Source: Saccharopolyspora flava
Lineage (GTDB): Bacteria > Actinomycetota > Actinomycetes > Mycobacteriales > Pseudonocardiaceae
NCBI RefSeq assembly: GCF_900116135.1
Contig: NZ_FOZX01000016.1
Location: 1-51,929, forward strand
Direction: 5' to 3'
DNA length: 51,929 bases
Shown one piece after another: positions 40,112-49,100 of this stretch. The position numbers and the translations under genes are program-made. The notes under the pieces were generated by a model. That model was not told the origin of the DNA, searched no databases, and saw nothing but the letters and a program-made list of their open reading frames with translations. Numbering within the stretch: position 1 is the stretch's first letter; the number at the start of each line of letters is the position of its first letter.

Positions 40112-40284
40112 CTCCGGCCCCCCGCCTCGACGAGCAGCCAGGATGCGGCGAATGACGCAGCGGATGAGCCCGCCGGAGGGAAAAGCCACCCCGATGGAGC
40201 AGTGCGATGGCGATCGATTTCACACCGTGAAAGCGCCCACCGGAAGGCGAGGTCACCCTTCTTCGAAGACTAAAGTGGAGGGCG

Positions 40285-41025
40285 ATGGAAACCACGACCG
40301 ATGCCCCAGGCTTCGCCCGCTCGCGCCGGCAGCGTCCTGCTCAGGACCCGGCGCAGATCTGGGCGCCGCTAGCGGACCTGACCGAGGCCGCCGTCGCGGC
40401 CGCCGGATCGGGGACGGTGGCGATCACCCGCGGATTCGACCGCAACAGCCGGCAGCGCGCCAAGGCGCTGCGCGAACTGCTGTCCCGGCGCGACGTGCCG
40501 GCGATCGAGGTCACGCCCGCCCCGGGCAGTGACCGGCTGCTGACCGACGTGGCGGTCAGCGCGGTGGTCAACCTGATCGGCGCCGGCTCGTGGCAGCCCT
40601 ACCGGCTGGCCGCGCAGCTGCGCGCCCCGGTGCTGACCCCCAAGCCCGGCACCGAGCCGGCCGAGGAGGTCACCAGGGATGTCATCGCGCTGGCCGGCGA
40701 GGAGTCCGGCAAGCGGGACGTCGCGCTCTCGCACGTCGCGGTCCGCGGCGACAACCCGGCCGAGGGTCGGCTGACCGTGTCCTTCGACGGCTCCGAGCAG
40801 GTCATCGAGGGCGGCTGGCTGACCGCGACGGTCTCCGGCAACCAGCTGAGCGTGCAGTTCGGCGGCCAGGACCTGGCCGAGCAGTCGGTCACCACCGGCA
40901 CGATCCGCGTCCAGGCCTCCGAGGCGCCGCACCGCCTGGTGCGCGACGAGCTGCCGATCGCCGACTTCGAAGGCGCGGTCGTGCTCTCCGCCGAGGCCGC
41001 CGGGCTGAAGGTTCGCCCGGTCTGA
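40285..41025 (+). CDS. Hypothetical actinobacterial protein
   Basis: This is a 246-aa soluble protein. The N-terminal part (about 25-125) looks like an alpha/beta fold (GSGTVAITRGFDRNSRQRAK, LLTDVAVSAVVNLIGAGSW). The C-terminal part is beta-rich (EQVIEGGWLTATVSGNQLSV, DFEGAVVLSAEAAGLKVRPV), somewhat like the C-terminal lobe of lipid-kinase relatives. I cannot assign a family or function. The ATG has ggagg close upstream. A hairpin at 41069-41104 follows, so it is probably a single-gene transcript. Confidence 0.55.
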   Translation: METTTDAPGFARSRRQRPAQDPAQIWAPLADLTEAAVAAAGSGTVAITRGFDRNSRQRAKALRELLSRRDVPAIEVTPAPGSDRLLTDVAVSAVVNLIGAGSWQPYRLAAQLRAPVLTPKPGTEPAEEVTRDVIALAGEESGKRDVALSHVAVRGDNPAEGRLTVSFDGSEQVIEGGWLTATVSGNQLSVQFGGQDLAEQSVTTGTIRVQASEAPHRLVRDELPIADFEGAVVLSAEAAGLKVRPV

Positions 41026-41068
41026 TCAATGTCGACGCCGGACGAGTGGTACCGGCTAACAGCACCGG

Positions 41069-41104
41069 CTCAGGGGCGATTCCCGTTGTGGGGTCGCCCC
41101 TGAG
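41069..41104 (+). terminator. Hairpin terminator
   Basis: A perfect 11-bp stem ctcaggggcga (41069-41079) / tcgcccctgag (41094-41104) with a 14-base loop lies 44 bp past the preceding stop codon. There is no T-run. Confidence 0.6.
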
Positions 41105-41266
41105 TCGTGTCCGGGGAGCCGCAGGCCAGAACGCGTTCCACGGCGTCGTCACGTGATTTCGCCGCAGTGCCGTCATGCGCCTCGGGCCCGTGCGTCCCTA
41201 CACCGGAAGCGCGCGGTGCGCGGCTTCCACCGCACCAAGGCGGATCGGCACAGGGAGGCTGGGACT

Positions 41267-41458
41267 GTGGGGCCCAACCAGCAGTGGCACGTCAGCTGCC
41301 GCGACGTCGCCGGCAGGCGACAGGACATGTCGGTGTTCGTCAACCACGGCCAGGTCGTGATCGTCTCGCCGCCCGGCGAGACGGCGGTGCTCTCGCCGCT
41401 GGAGGTCGGCCGCCTGCGGGCGGCCCTGCGGGACGCGGTCGTCCACGCGGCGGAGTAG
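41267..41458 (+). CDS. Small conserved hypothetical protein (63 aa)
   Basis: This is a 63-aa protein from a GTG with agggagg about eight bases upstream. The sequence alternates strands and ends in a helix (SVFVNHGQVVIVSPPGETAV; LSPLEVGRLRAALRDAVVHA), giving a compact beta-beta-alpha domain that resembles small actinobacterial proteins of unknown function. It has no signal peptide or membrane segment. Longer in-frame readings from 41153 add Arg/His-rich sequence and are unlikely. Confidence 0.6.
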   Translation: MGPNQQWHVSCRDVAGRRQDMSVFVNHGQVVIVSPPGETAVLSPLEVGRLRAALRDAVVHAAE

Positions 41459-41638
41459 CGCCGACCGGGAACCGGGGGTCGGCGCGGCGGGTGGAGGCTC
41501 CCCCCCTCACCCGCCGCGCCGCCGTCGCGACCACCTCGTGATCGCAGGAACGGGATACTCGACACGGAGGGCTTGGCCGGGAGGATTACGCACGGCACAA
41601 TCTACTCCCGAGTAGGTTTCGCGACGAGGGGTGACCGA

Positions 41639-43276
41639 GTGAGCTTCCTGCGGCGACTGCCGAGCTTTCTGACCAACCACGCCGCACCGGCCCTGCACAC
41701 CTTGTTCGTGCTGGTCAAGCAGGGCGTTGTGCGGCCGATGCGGCCCGACAAGCTGGTCCGCATCGCCCTGGCGTACCGGCGCTGGGGCATCACCCTGCCG
41801 CTCGGCTTCGCCGTCGGCGCCGCCCGGCACCCCGACCGGCCGGCCGTGATCGACGAGCGCGGCGCGCTCAGCTACGCCGAGCTCGCCACCCGCACCACCC
41901 GGCTCGCCGCCGCGCTGCGCGACCGCGTGCCCGGCAAGACGCGCATCGGCGTGCTCACCCGCAACCACCACGGACCCGTCGAGGTCATCGTGGCCGCCGC
42001 CAAGCTCGGCGTCGACGTCGTCCTGCTCAACGTCGGCCTCAGCACCCGCCAGCTCGCCGACGTGCTCGCCGAGCAGAAGGTCAGCCTGCTCGTCCTCGAC
42101 GAGGAGTTCACCGGGCACCTCCAGGACCTGCCCAGCGGGCTCGACGTCGTCCTCGGCTGGGCCGACGGGCCCACCGAGCACCACACGCTCGACCACCTCA
42201 TCGCCACCGAGTCCGCCACGAAGCTCCCCCGGCCGAAGCGGCACTCGCGGCTGATCGTGCTCACCTCCGGCACCACCGGCACCCCCAAGGGCGCCCGCCG
42301 CCCCGACCCGCCGAGCCTCAACCCCGCGGGCGCGGTGTTCTCCCGCATCCCGCTGCGCGCCGGCGAGCGGGTGCTGCTCAGCGCACCCCTGTTCCACACC
42401 TGGGCCATCGCCGGGTTCCAGCTCTCCGCCGTGCTCGGCGCGACGCTCGTGCTGCGCCGCAAGTTCGACGCCGTGGACACGCTGCGCACCATCCAGCGGC
42501 ACCGGGTCGGCGGCATGTTCGGCGTCCCCGTGATGCTGCAGCGGATCCTCGACCTGCCCGCCGAGGAGCGCGAGCGGTTCGACACCTCCTCGCTGCGGAT
42601 CGTCGCCGCCAGCGGCTCCGCGCTGCCCGGCGACCTGGCCACCCGCTTCCAGCGCGCCTTCGGCCCGGTGCTCTACAACCTCTACGGCTCCACCGAGGTC
42701 TCCTGGGTCAGCATCGCCACGCCCGCCGACCTGCGCGCCGCGCCGTCCTCGGCCGGGCGGCCGCCGCGCGGCACCCGGGTGCGCATCCTCGACGACCACG
42801 GCGCGCCCGTCCCCCGCGGCGAGACCGGGCGGATCTTCGCAGGCAACGACATGCTGTTCGACGGCTACACCAACGGCAACAGCCGGGAACGCCTCGACGG
42901 CCTCATGTCCACCGGTGACCTGGGACGATTCGACCGCTCCGGGCGGCTGTTCATCGCAGGCCGGGAAGACGACATGATCATCTCCGGCGGCGAGAACATC
43001 TACCCCAAGGAAGCCGAGGACGCCATCACCGGCCTGTCCGGGGTCGCCGAAGCCGCCGTCATCGGCGTCGACGACGCCGACTTCGGCCAGCGCCTGGCCG
43101 CGTTCGTCGTGCCCCGCGAGAAGGGCGCCCTCGACGCCGAGCAGATCCGCGAGCACGTGCGCGGACAGGTCTCCAAGTTCGCCGTCCCCCGCGACGTGGT
43201 CTTCCTCGACGAGCTGCCGCGCAACCCCACCGGCAAGGTCGTCCCCCGCGAGCTGCGGACCCACCTGGAGGAATAG
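41639..43276 (+). CDS. Acyl-CoA synthetase (FadD-type AMP ligase)
   Basis: This is a 545-aa ANL-superfamily ligase. An N-terminal hydrophobic/basic segment ([20 protein letters not shown]) precedes the AMP-binding domain with [48 protein letters not shown] and [10 protein letters not shown]. The C-terminal catalytic lysine is in [12 protein letters not shown]. The mycobacterial FadD2/FadD12 type is the closest recognisable group, suggesting long-chain fatty acid activation. I took the GTG at 41639, with gagggg upstream. It appears monocistronic. Confidence 0.85.
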   Translation: MSFLRRLPSFLTNHAAPALHTLFVLVKQGVVRPMRPDKLVRIALAYRRWGITLPLGFAVGAARHPDRPAVIDERGALSYAELATRTTRLAAALRDRVPGKTRIGVLTRNHHGPVEVIVAAAKLGVDVVLLNVGLSTRQLADVLAEQKVSLLVLDEEFTGHLQDLPSGLDVVLGWADGPTEHHTLDHLIATESATKLPRPKRHSRLIVLTSGTTGTPKGARRPDPPSLNPAGAVFSRIPLRAGERVLLSAPLFHTWAIAGFQLSAVLGATLVLRRKFDAVDTLRTIQRHRVGGMFGVPVMLQRILDLPAEERERFDTSSLRIVAASGSALPGDLATRFQRAFGPVLYNLYGSTEVSWVSIATPADLRAAPSSAGRPPRGTRVRILDDHGAPVPRGETGRIFAGNDMLFDGYTNGNSRERLDGLMSTGDLGRFDRSGRLFIAGREDDMIISGGENIYPKEAEDAITGLSGVAEAAVIGVDDADFGQRLAAFVVPREKGALDAEQIREHVRGQVSKFAVPRDVVFLDELPRNPTGKVVPRELRTHLEE

Positions 43277-43340
43277 CCGCACGTACCGATCAAGACACTC
43301 TTGCCGCGATCACCGGGTCGCGGCAGTTAGGCTGCGTCGA

Positions 43341-43982
43341 GTGAATGACCGTCTAGTGTGGATCGACTGCGAAATGACCGGGCTGGAGCTCGGCAAGGAC
43401 GCGTTGATCGAAATCGCCGCCCTGGTCACCGACGCCGACCTCAACATCCTCGGCGACGGCGTCGACATCGTCATCCACGCCGATGACGACGCCCTCGCCG
43501 GGATGCCCGAAGTCGTGCGCGACATGCACGCGCGCTCCGGGCTCACCGACGAGGTCCGCGCCTCCCGCGTGACCCTCGCCGAAGCCGAGCAGCAGGTGCT
43601 GGACTACATCCGCGAGTACGTGCCCGACGTGCGGTCCGCACCGCTGGCGGGCAACTCCATCGCCACCGACCGCGGATTCATCGCCCGCGACATGCCGCAG
43701 CTCGACGCCCACCTGCACTACCGGATGGTCGACGTCTCCTCCGTCAAGGAGCTCTGCAAGCGCTGGTACCCGCGGATCTACTACGCGCAGCCGGAGAAGG
43801 GACTCGCCCACCGCGCCCTCGCCGACATCCGCGAATCCATCCGCGAACTCGCCTACTACCGGCGCACCGCGTTCGTCCCCCACCCCGGGCCCAGCAGCGA
43901 GCAGGCCCAAGCCGTCGCCGCCGAACTGCTCGACGACCCCGGCGGCATAAGCGGCACCACCAAGGCCCGCGAGGAGTCCTGA
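43341..43982 (+). CDS. orn: Oligoribonuclease (DEDDh 3'-5' exoribonuclease)
   Basis: This 213-aa enzyme degrades two- to five-nucleotide RNAs and linear di-GMP. The DEDDh motifs are intact: [11 protein letters not shown] near the N terminus, [17 protein letters not shown] in the middle, and [17 protein letters not shown] with the catalytic His and Asp. The C-terminal tail is ~30 residues longer than in E. coli, which is normal in actinobacteria. Translation starts at GTG 43341. It is followed by the tRNA-His gene, a common arrangement in this phylum. Confidence 0.95.
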   Translation: MNDRLVWIDCEMTGLELGKDALIEIAALVTDADLNILGDGVDIVIHADDDALAGMPEVVRDMHARSGLTDEVRASRVTLAEAEQQVLDYIREYVPDVRSAPLAGNSIATDRGFIARDMPQLDAHLHYRMVDVSSVKELCKRWYPRIYYAQPEKGLAHRALADIRESIRELAYYRRTAFVPHPGPSSEQAQAVAAELLDDPGGISGTTKAREES

Positions 43983-44104
43983 CCCCTCGCTGAGCTGCTC
44001 GGACGCGAAAACCGGAGCCGGTGGAAAACCCCTCGCGGGCACACGCTAGGATGGTTTCCGTTGCTCCGGACGGGGCCCGGCAGGGCGCGGTCCGAGCGGC
44101 CGAG

Positions 44105-44177
44105 GTGGGTGTAGCTCAGTCGGTAGAGCACTGGGTTGTGGTCCCAGGTGTCGCGGGTTCGATTCCCGTCACTCACC
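44105..44177 (+). tRNA. tRNA-His (GUG)
   Basis: The cloverleaf is complete: acceptor gtgggtg/cactcac, D arm gctcagtcggtagagc, anticodon loop ttGTGgt, T arm cgggttcgattcccg. The base before it (G at 44104) can pair with the discriminator C, as required for the His-specific G-1. CCA is not encoded. Confidence 0.95.
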
Positions 44178-44184
44178 CTTTGAG

Positions 44185-44226
44185 AGACCCGCTCTTCATG
44201 TTTCATGAGGGGCGGGTCTTTTTCTT
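44185..44226 (+). terminator. Rho-independent terminator after tRNA-His
   Basis: The stem agacccgc...catg / catg...gcgggtct, with two G-T pairs, is followed by tttttc. It is a classical intrinsic terminator directly after the tRNA. Confidence 0.8.
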
Positions 44227-44307
44227 TCCACAGCGTCTTTTGGTTGGTGGCTTGCTTCACTGACACGACTCTGTGGTCCCTGTGCTTGGCGGTGCGGGTA
44301 GCGGAAC

Positions 44308-44468
44308 CTCAGACGCCTTCTGGGTCCGGGATCCGCGACTTATGTATGCCAATACACGGCGCTGCGGCTGTCCTCCCCAGAAGACGTCTGAGAACCCGCG
44401 GCGGTGCCGGTTGCTGGGGTGGGGTACTGAGAAACCGGCTTCGCCGGTTGCCTGACGGGGTTTGGGTA
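44308..44468. repeat. Structured intergenic repeat block
   Basis: Two 17-bp inverted arms, ctcagacgccttctggg (44308-44324) and cccagaagacgtctgag (44376-44392), pair with one mismatch. Directly overlapping is an imperfect ~40-bp direct repeat (44388-44426 and 44427-44468), each copy beginning ctgagaa and ending gggta. The 343-bp gap between tRNA-His and the L,D-transpeptidase holds nothing else but the two terminators. Confidence 0.6.
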
Positions 44469-44473
44469 AAGAG

Positions 44474-44509
44474 AAAGCGACTGCGTCGCTTGGCTGACGC
44501 AGTCGCTTT
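44474..44509 (-). terminator. Terminator of L,D-transpeptidase gene
   Basis: A perfect 14-bp stem aaagcgactgcgtc / gacgcagtcgcttt lies 13 bp after the leftward stop codon. On the reverse strand it is followed by tctcttt. Confidence 0.75.
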
Positions 44510-44521
44510 GCTCAGTTCGTC

Positions 44522-45715
44522 TTACCTGTTGCCCTTCTTCCACTGGTCCCAGGGGACTTGCCAGTCTCCGAAGCCGTCCCAGGAGCGGAGGTCCGGGCCG
44601 CCCGAGTTGGTGATCTCGACCACGTCACCCTTCTTGAGCAGGTTGAAGATCCACTCGGCGTTCTCGTTGCTCATGTTGATGCAGCCGTGGCTGACGTTGC
44701 GGTGGCCCTGGTCGGCGACCGACCACGGGGCCGCGTGCAGGAACTCGCCGCCGTTGGAGATGCGGACCGCCCACTCGACCTCCGTCTGGTAGCCGCCGGC
44801 CTCCAGCGGCAGGCCGTAGGTCGTGGAGTCCATCATCTTCTTGCGGTGGTGCTCGGTCACCACGTGGATGCCGTTGTTCGACGGGAACTCCGGCTTGCCC
44901 AGCGCCACCGGCATCGTGCGGATGACCTGGCCGTTCTTCTCCACGCTCATCTGATGCGAAGCACCGTCGGCCTTGAGCACCACCCGGTCGCCGATGGTGA
45001 TGGTGGCCTTGCGGTCCTCCTCACCCCACAAGCCCGGGCCGAACTCGTGGCCGTAGGCGTTGACGTCGATCGAGATCGTCGTGCCCGCCTGCCAGTAGTC
45101 CTTCGGCCGCCAGTGCACCTCGCGGCTGTTGAACCAGTAGAACGCGCCCTCCACCGCGGGCTCGGTCGCGACCTTGATCGCTTCCTCGGCCTTCGCCTTG
45201 TCCGGCGCCGGAGCGTTCTTGCTGAACCGGAACACCAGCGGCTGGCCGACACCCACCGTCTCGCCGTCCAGCGGGATCATCGAGACGTAGGTCTGCGCCT
45301 TCGGCTCGATCGTGGTGAACGTCGACTGCTTGGTGATCGCAGGCCCCTCGCCCTGCGCCGTCACCGCCAGCGTGTACGTCTTGCCGTACCCGGCCTTCTC
45401 CGCCGACGTCCAGCTCACGCCGTCCGGGGAGATCTGCCCGGGCACCTCCTTGCCGTCGGAGTTCGTCAGCTTCGCGTCCACGATCTTGCCGCCGCTGACC
45501 TTCGCCGTCACCGGGTCCAGCGGTGACACGTCCTTGGCCCCGTTCTGCGGCGCGAACTGCACCACCGGGGCCTGCGGGCCCTGCTCCTGCTCGGCTGCCG
45601 CACCCCCGCCGCCGCTGCACCCGGCGACCAGCGACCCCACCAGCCCGACGACCAGCCCAGCCGTCGGACGGCCAACCCGCGAGAGAAACCCGACCGGGTT
45701 ACACCTTTCAGTCAT
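44522..45715 (-). CDS. L,D-transpeptidase lipoprotein (YkuD domain)
   Basis: This is a 397-aa lipoprotein that makes 3-3 cross-links in peptidoglycan. The signal peptide ends in a lipobox (LVGSLVAGC-S). Two Ig-like domains follow (about 45-250; YVSMIPLDGETVGVGQPLVF belongs to the second). The YkuD catalytic domain carries NVSHGCINMSNENAEWIF with the active-site Cys and His, and SNNGIHVVTEHH upstream. The domain order matches mycobacterial LdtB (LdtMt2). The ATG at 45715 is preferred over a TTG two codons earlier. A strong terminator follows. Confidence 0.92.
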   Translation of the reverse strand: MTERCNPVGFLSRVGRPTAGLVVGLVGSLVAGCSGGGGAAAEQEQGPQAPVVQFAPQNGAKDVSPLDPVTAKVSGGKIVDAKLTNSDGKEVPGQISPDGVSWTSAEKAGYGKTYTLAVTAQGEGPAITKQSTFTTIEPKAQTYVSMIPLDGETVGVGQPLVFRFSKNAPAPDKAKAEEAIKVATEPAVEGAFYWFNSREVHWRPKDYWQAGTTISIDVNAYGHEFGPGLWGEEDRKATITIGDRVVLKADGASHQMSVEKNGQVIRTMPVALGKPEFPSNNGIHVVTEHHRKKMMDSTTYGLPLEAGGYQTEVEWAVRISNGGEFLHAAPWSVADQGHRNVSHGCINMSNENAEWIFNLLKKGDVVEITNSGGPDLRSWDGFGDWQVPWDQWKKGNR

Positions 45716-45953
45716 TGGCAACTATCCGTCCCGTCACAAAGCACATCTGCGCCTAACGACCAGTGTGCCGTAATCGCCCGACCGTGCGTGCAGCGACCGG
45801 GTCCGCACGTTGTGTCATATTCCGCCTGGTCCTCGCGCACCGCGGGTCGCCACCCCCGCCCGAGCGACCCCCTGCCGGAAGCCCTCCGCACGGCCGTGCT
45901 AGAGTTTTCGACGTCGCCAGGGAGACCGGACGGAAACCCCGGAGGACACGCCA

Positions 45954-46026
<73 letters not shown>

Positions 46027-46034
46027 CAGCAGCG

Positions 46035-46064
46035 AAAGACCCGCCTTCCCGGCGGGTCTTTTTC
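46035..46064 (+). terminator. Intrinsic terminator after tRNA-Lys copy 1
   Basis: A perfect 11-bp stem aaagacccgcc / ggcgggtcttt has a 5-base loop and a following T-run. Confidence 0.85.
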
Positions 46065-46176
46065 GTTTTCCGGATCCGCCGAATTGTGCCCCGGAACACG
46101 AGACAACCCTGCTGCACAGGCCGTTCCAGGCCCGTGCTAATCTTTTTCGCGTTGCCGGGGAGACCCGGCGCGGCCA

Positions 46177-46249
<73 letters not shown>

Positions 46250-46257
46250 CACGACGA

Positions 46258-46293
46258 AGCGTCCTCCGCCTTTCCGGCCGAGGGCGCTTTTTC
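46258..46293 (+). terminator. Intrinsic terminator after tRNA-Lys copy 2
   Basis: The stem agcgtcctc / gagggcgct contains one G-T pair and is followed by ttttt. It differs in sequence from the terminator of copy 1. Confidence 0.75.
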
Positions 46294-46381
46294 ATTCCCT
46301 CCCCGCCCCTCGGATGAAAGCGCCAGGACAGGGACCGGCGGGACGCTGGCGTGGTTCAGCGGCTCGTCGAGCGGAGGGACC

Positions 46382-47380
46382 ATGAAGATCCGACTGCTGG
46401 TGGCGTCCGCGGGGGTGCTCGCGCTCGCCGCGAGCGGGGTCGCCACCGCCTCCGCCGACGCCCCCGAAGCCTCCGGCGGCGCCCTGGAGTGGGTGTGCGC
46501 CGTGGGCGAGCGGGAGCAGACGCTGCTGCTGCCCGAGCAGGCCGTGGACCGGCTCATCGCCGAGACACCGTCCTACCGGGGCCCGTGCGCCGAGTACGGC
46601 GAGTCCGCGCCGCTGGGCGACGGGCGGATCACCGCCTACACCCAGTTCCTGGGCGCGCGGCCGGTGTCGATCGGCGTGCGGATGACCGACGCGAGCTTCA
46701 GCGGACTGCCGCACGACCCGCCGACCGACGGGACGCTGTGCTTCGACAAGAACGGCGACGGCAGCACCGACCCGGTGGAGGAGTGCTCCGGCGGCTACGG
46801 CCAGAAGCTCGAACTCGGCGAGCGGGCGCAGCAGCAACCCGACTTCCCGTTCACCTACGTGCTCGAGAACTGGAACCCGCACGGGCACATCCCGCTCGGC
46901 TTCTACGACCAACCGCACTACGACGTGCACTTCTACCTCAACGACGAGGCCGAGCGGCTGGCCATCCGCACCGGTCCGTGCCCGCAGCTGGTGCACTGCG
47001 ACGACTACGCGCTCGGCAAGCGGCTTCCCGATTCCCGTTACGTCCCGGCCGATTTCAGCGACGCCGACGCGATCGAACCGGCGATGGGCAACCACCTCGT
47101 CGACAAGACCGCACCCGAGTTCAACGGGCAGCCGTTCCGGCACACCTGGATCTACGGGACCTGGAACCGCGAGGTCACCTACTTCGAACCGATGATCACC
47201 GCCGAGTGGCTCGACGGACTGCGCACCGGGGCCGTCGACGACGGGTGCCACCCGTTCAAGCTCCCCGAGGCCTGGCAGGAGACCGGGTGGTACCCGACGG
47301 TCTACTGCACCCGGCACAGCGACACCCGCGGGGAGGTGTCGGTCTCGCTGGAGGAGTTCGTCCACCGCAACGCCTCCTGA
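46382..47380 (+). CDS. Secreted His-rich protein, hypothetical
   Basis: This is a 332-aa exported protein. The signal peptide (LLVASAGVLALAASGVATAS-A) is followed by a domain with several conserved-looking Cys pairs and clustered histidines: NPHGHIPLGFY, HYDVHFYLNDE, GNHLVD and RHTWIYGTWN. These resemble metal-ligand patterns in DUF5602-type secreted proteins, but I cannot assign a function. The ATG has ggaggg upstream. It is the first gene after the tRNA-Lys pair and appears to be transcribed alone. Confidence 0.7.
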   Translation: MKIRLLVASAGVLALAASGVATASADAPEASGGALEWVCAVGEREQTLLLPEQAVDRLIAETPSYRGPCAEYGESAPLGDGRITAYTQFLGARPVSIGVRMTDASFSGLPHDPPTDGTLCFDKNGDGSTDPVEECSGGYGQKLELGERAQQQPDFPFTYVLENWNPHGHIPLGFYDQPHYDVHFYLNDEAERLAIRTGPCPQLVHCDDYALGKRLPDSRYVPADFSDADAIEPAMGNHLVDKTAPEFNGQPFRHTWIYGTWNREVTYFEPMITAEWLDGLRTGAVDDGCHPFKLPEAWQETGWYPTVYCTRHSDTRGEVSVSLEEFVHRNAS

Positions 47381-47510
47381 CCCTCCACAGAGGACTCCGC
47401 CACGGCGGGTCACCGGCGCCGGCCGGGAAGTCCGCTCGCAAGGCGGTATCTGCGGGCGTCCGCGATCTCGACAATCGATCACGGCACGGCTCCGGCGGCG
47501 GTGGAGGAGC

Positions 47511-48032
47511 ATGTTCGAGCAGGTCATGACCGGCACTGTCATCGCGGCCACGGCCACGGCCCTGCTGCGGATCGGCTTGCGCAAGCACCCGCTCTGCCAC
47601 GTCGACGTCGCGCAGCTGCTCATGGGGCTCGGCATGATCGCGATGTACCTGGCCCCCTCGCCCCTGATGGCCGCGCCGTTCGCGGTGTTCGGCTGCTGGC
47701 TGGGGTTCCGCGCGGCGCGCACGCGGACGATCTCGTTCCTGCACCACGCCATCGGATCGCTGGCGATGGCCTACATGTTCGCCGGGCAGCAGACCGGCCC
47801 CGCCGGCGCCCCGCTCGTCGCGGTCGGCCATCACCACGGGACGGTCACCGTCGCCGCGCAGACCCCGGGCCTGGTGCTCCCGCTGCTCGCCTGGGTGCTG
47901 ATGAGCTACTGCGCGCTCGCCGCCGGGTACGCCGCCACCGACCTGCTGCGGACCCCGCCGCCGCGGGCCCGCTCGCTGATCGAACTCGTGCTCTCGGGCT
48001 CGATGGCGCACATGTTCCTGGCGATGCTCTAG
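47511..48032 (+). CDS. DUF5134 membrane protein
   Basis: This is a 173-aa integral membrane protein with about five helices (LLMGLGMIAMYLAP, MAAPFAVFGCWLGF, PGLVLPLLAWVLMSYCALA, ELVLSGSMAHMFLAML). The conserved His-Met pairs (HHAIGSLAMAYMF; SMAHMF) are characteristic of DUF5134 and could bind copper, but that is speculation. ggtggaggag precedes the ATG. No related gene is beside it. Confidence 0.75.
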   Translation: MFEQVMTGTVIAATATALLRIGLRKHPLCHVDVAQLLMGLGMIAMYLAPSPLMAAPFAVFGCWLGFRAARTRTISFLHHAIGSLAMAYMFAGQQTGPAGAPLVAVGHHHGTVTVAAQTPGLVLPLLAWVLMSYCALAAGYAATDLLRTPPPRARSLIELVLSGSMAHMFLAML

Positions 48033-48119
48033 CCCGAAAACCGCTGGTAAGCAGGCGCTGACAGTTGTCGCTGCTAATGATCACTATTACAAGCCGGACA
48101 TCTTCTCGGGACCCGTTTG

Positions 48120-48138
48120 CCAGGTTAGGCTACCCAAA
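48120..48138. promoter_or_regulatory. Iron box upstream of siderophore binding protein
   Basis: The sequence ccaggttaggctacccaaa matches the IdeR/DmdR1 consensus perfectly over AGGTTAGGCTA. It lies 33 bp before the ATG at 48172, so it places this gene in the same iron-repressed regulon as the siderophore cluster. Confidence 0.8.
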
Positions 48139-48171
48139 CTTTTGCACGATCCCGACAGATTGGGTGTCCCC

Positions 48172-49095
48172 ATGCTGCGTCATCGCAGACTTCTCGCGGC
48201 GCTGTCAGCCGTGTTCGCCCTGGGAGTCGCCGCGTGCGGCTCACCGGCCTCCGAACAACCGCCGCCCCCGCAGTCCCGCGTCGTCCAGCACGCCAAGGGC
48301 CAGACCACCGTCAGCGGAACGCCGCAGCGCGTCGTCGTCCTCGACACCGGCGAACTCGACTCCGTGCTCGCCCTCGGCGTCAAGCCCATCGCCACCGTGC
48401 TGCCCGACGCCAACACCCAGATCCAGCCCTACCTCGCCGAGAAAGCGGGCGACGTCGAGATCGTCGGCACCATCGGCTCCCCCAACCTGGAGAAGATCGC
48501 CGCCCTCAAGCCCGACCTGATCCTGTCCAGCAAGACCCGCGACGACGAGCACTACGAGGCGCTCAGCACGATCGCGCCCACCGTCTTCGCCGAAACCGTC
48601 GGCAAGACCTGGAAGGAGAACTTCCTCCTCGACGCCGACGCCCTCGGCAAGCGCGCCGAAGCCGACAAGATCCTCGCCGACTACCAGGCCCGCGTCTCCG
48701 AGATCGGCAAGCAGGCCGCCGGCCGCGAGGTCAGCATGCTGCGGTTCATCCCCGGCGACATCCGGCTCTACAACAAGGGGTCGTTCATCGGCACCATCCT
48801 CGCCGACTCCGGGTTCAACCGGCCCGACAACCAGCTCGGCGACAAGACCTTCACCAAGCTCAGCCGCGAGCAGATCTCGCAGGCCGACGGCGACCTGCTG
48901 TTCTACGGCGCCTACGGCGAGAACGCCCGGCGGCAGATGGGCGAGGTGACCGGTTCCGTGCAGTGGACGACGCTCAACGCCGTGCGCAACGGCAAGGCCG
49001 TCGAGGTCCCCGACGACACCTGGTACCTCGGGCTCGGCCCGATCGCCGCCGGGCTCGTCCTCGACGACCTGGAGAAGTTCGTCGCCCAGCCCTGA
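48172..49095 (+). CDS. Ferric-siderophore ABC transporter substrate-binding lipoprotein
   Basis: This is a 307-aa class III periplasmic-binding-type lipoprotein (FecB/FepB-like). The lipobox is in LGVAACGSP. The two lobes are recognisable: RVVVLDTGELDSVLALGVKP with IGSPNLEKIAALKPDLILSS in the first, and DSGFNRPDNQLGD with KAVEVPDDTWYLGLGP in the second. It captures ferric siderophore at the membrane surface. No permease or ATPase genes are adjacent, so it must share a transporter encoded elsewhere. I prefer the ATG at 48172; a TTG at 48142 is in frame but lies next to the iron box. Confidence 0.88.
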   Translation: MLRHRRLLAALSAVFALGVAACGSPASEQPPPPQSRVVQHAKGQTTVSGTPQRVVVLDTGELDSVLALGVKPIATVLPDANTQIQPYLAEKAGDVEIVGTIGSPNLEKIAALKPDLILSSKTRDDEHYEALSTIAPTVFAETVGKTWKENFLLDADALGKRAEADKILADYQARVSEIGKQAAGREVSMLRFIPGDIRLYNKGSFIGTILADSGFNRPDNQLGDKTFTKLSREQISQADGDLLFYGAYGENARRQMGEVTGSVQWTTLNAVRNGKAVEVPDDTWYLGLGPIAAGLVLDDLEKFVAQP

Positions 49096-49100
49096 CGCCG

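Noticed and set aside
43998..44060. Protein-coding gene between orn and tRNA-His
   Set aside because: The short frames there cross the tRNA and terminator and lack coding bias; the stretch is a promoter and leader region.
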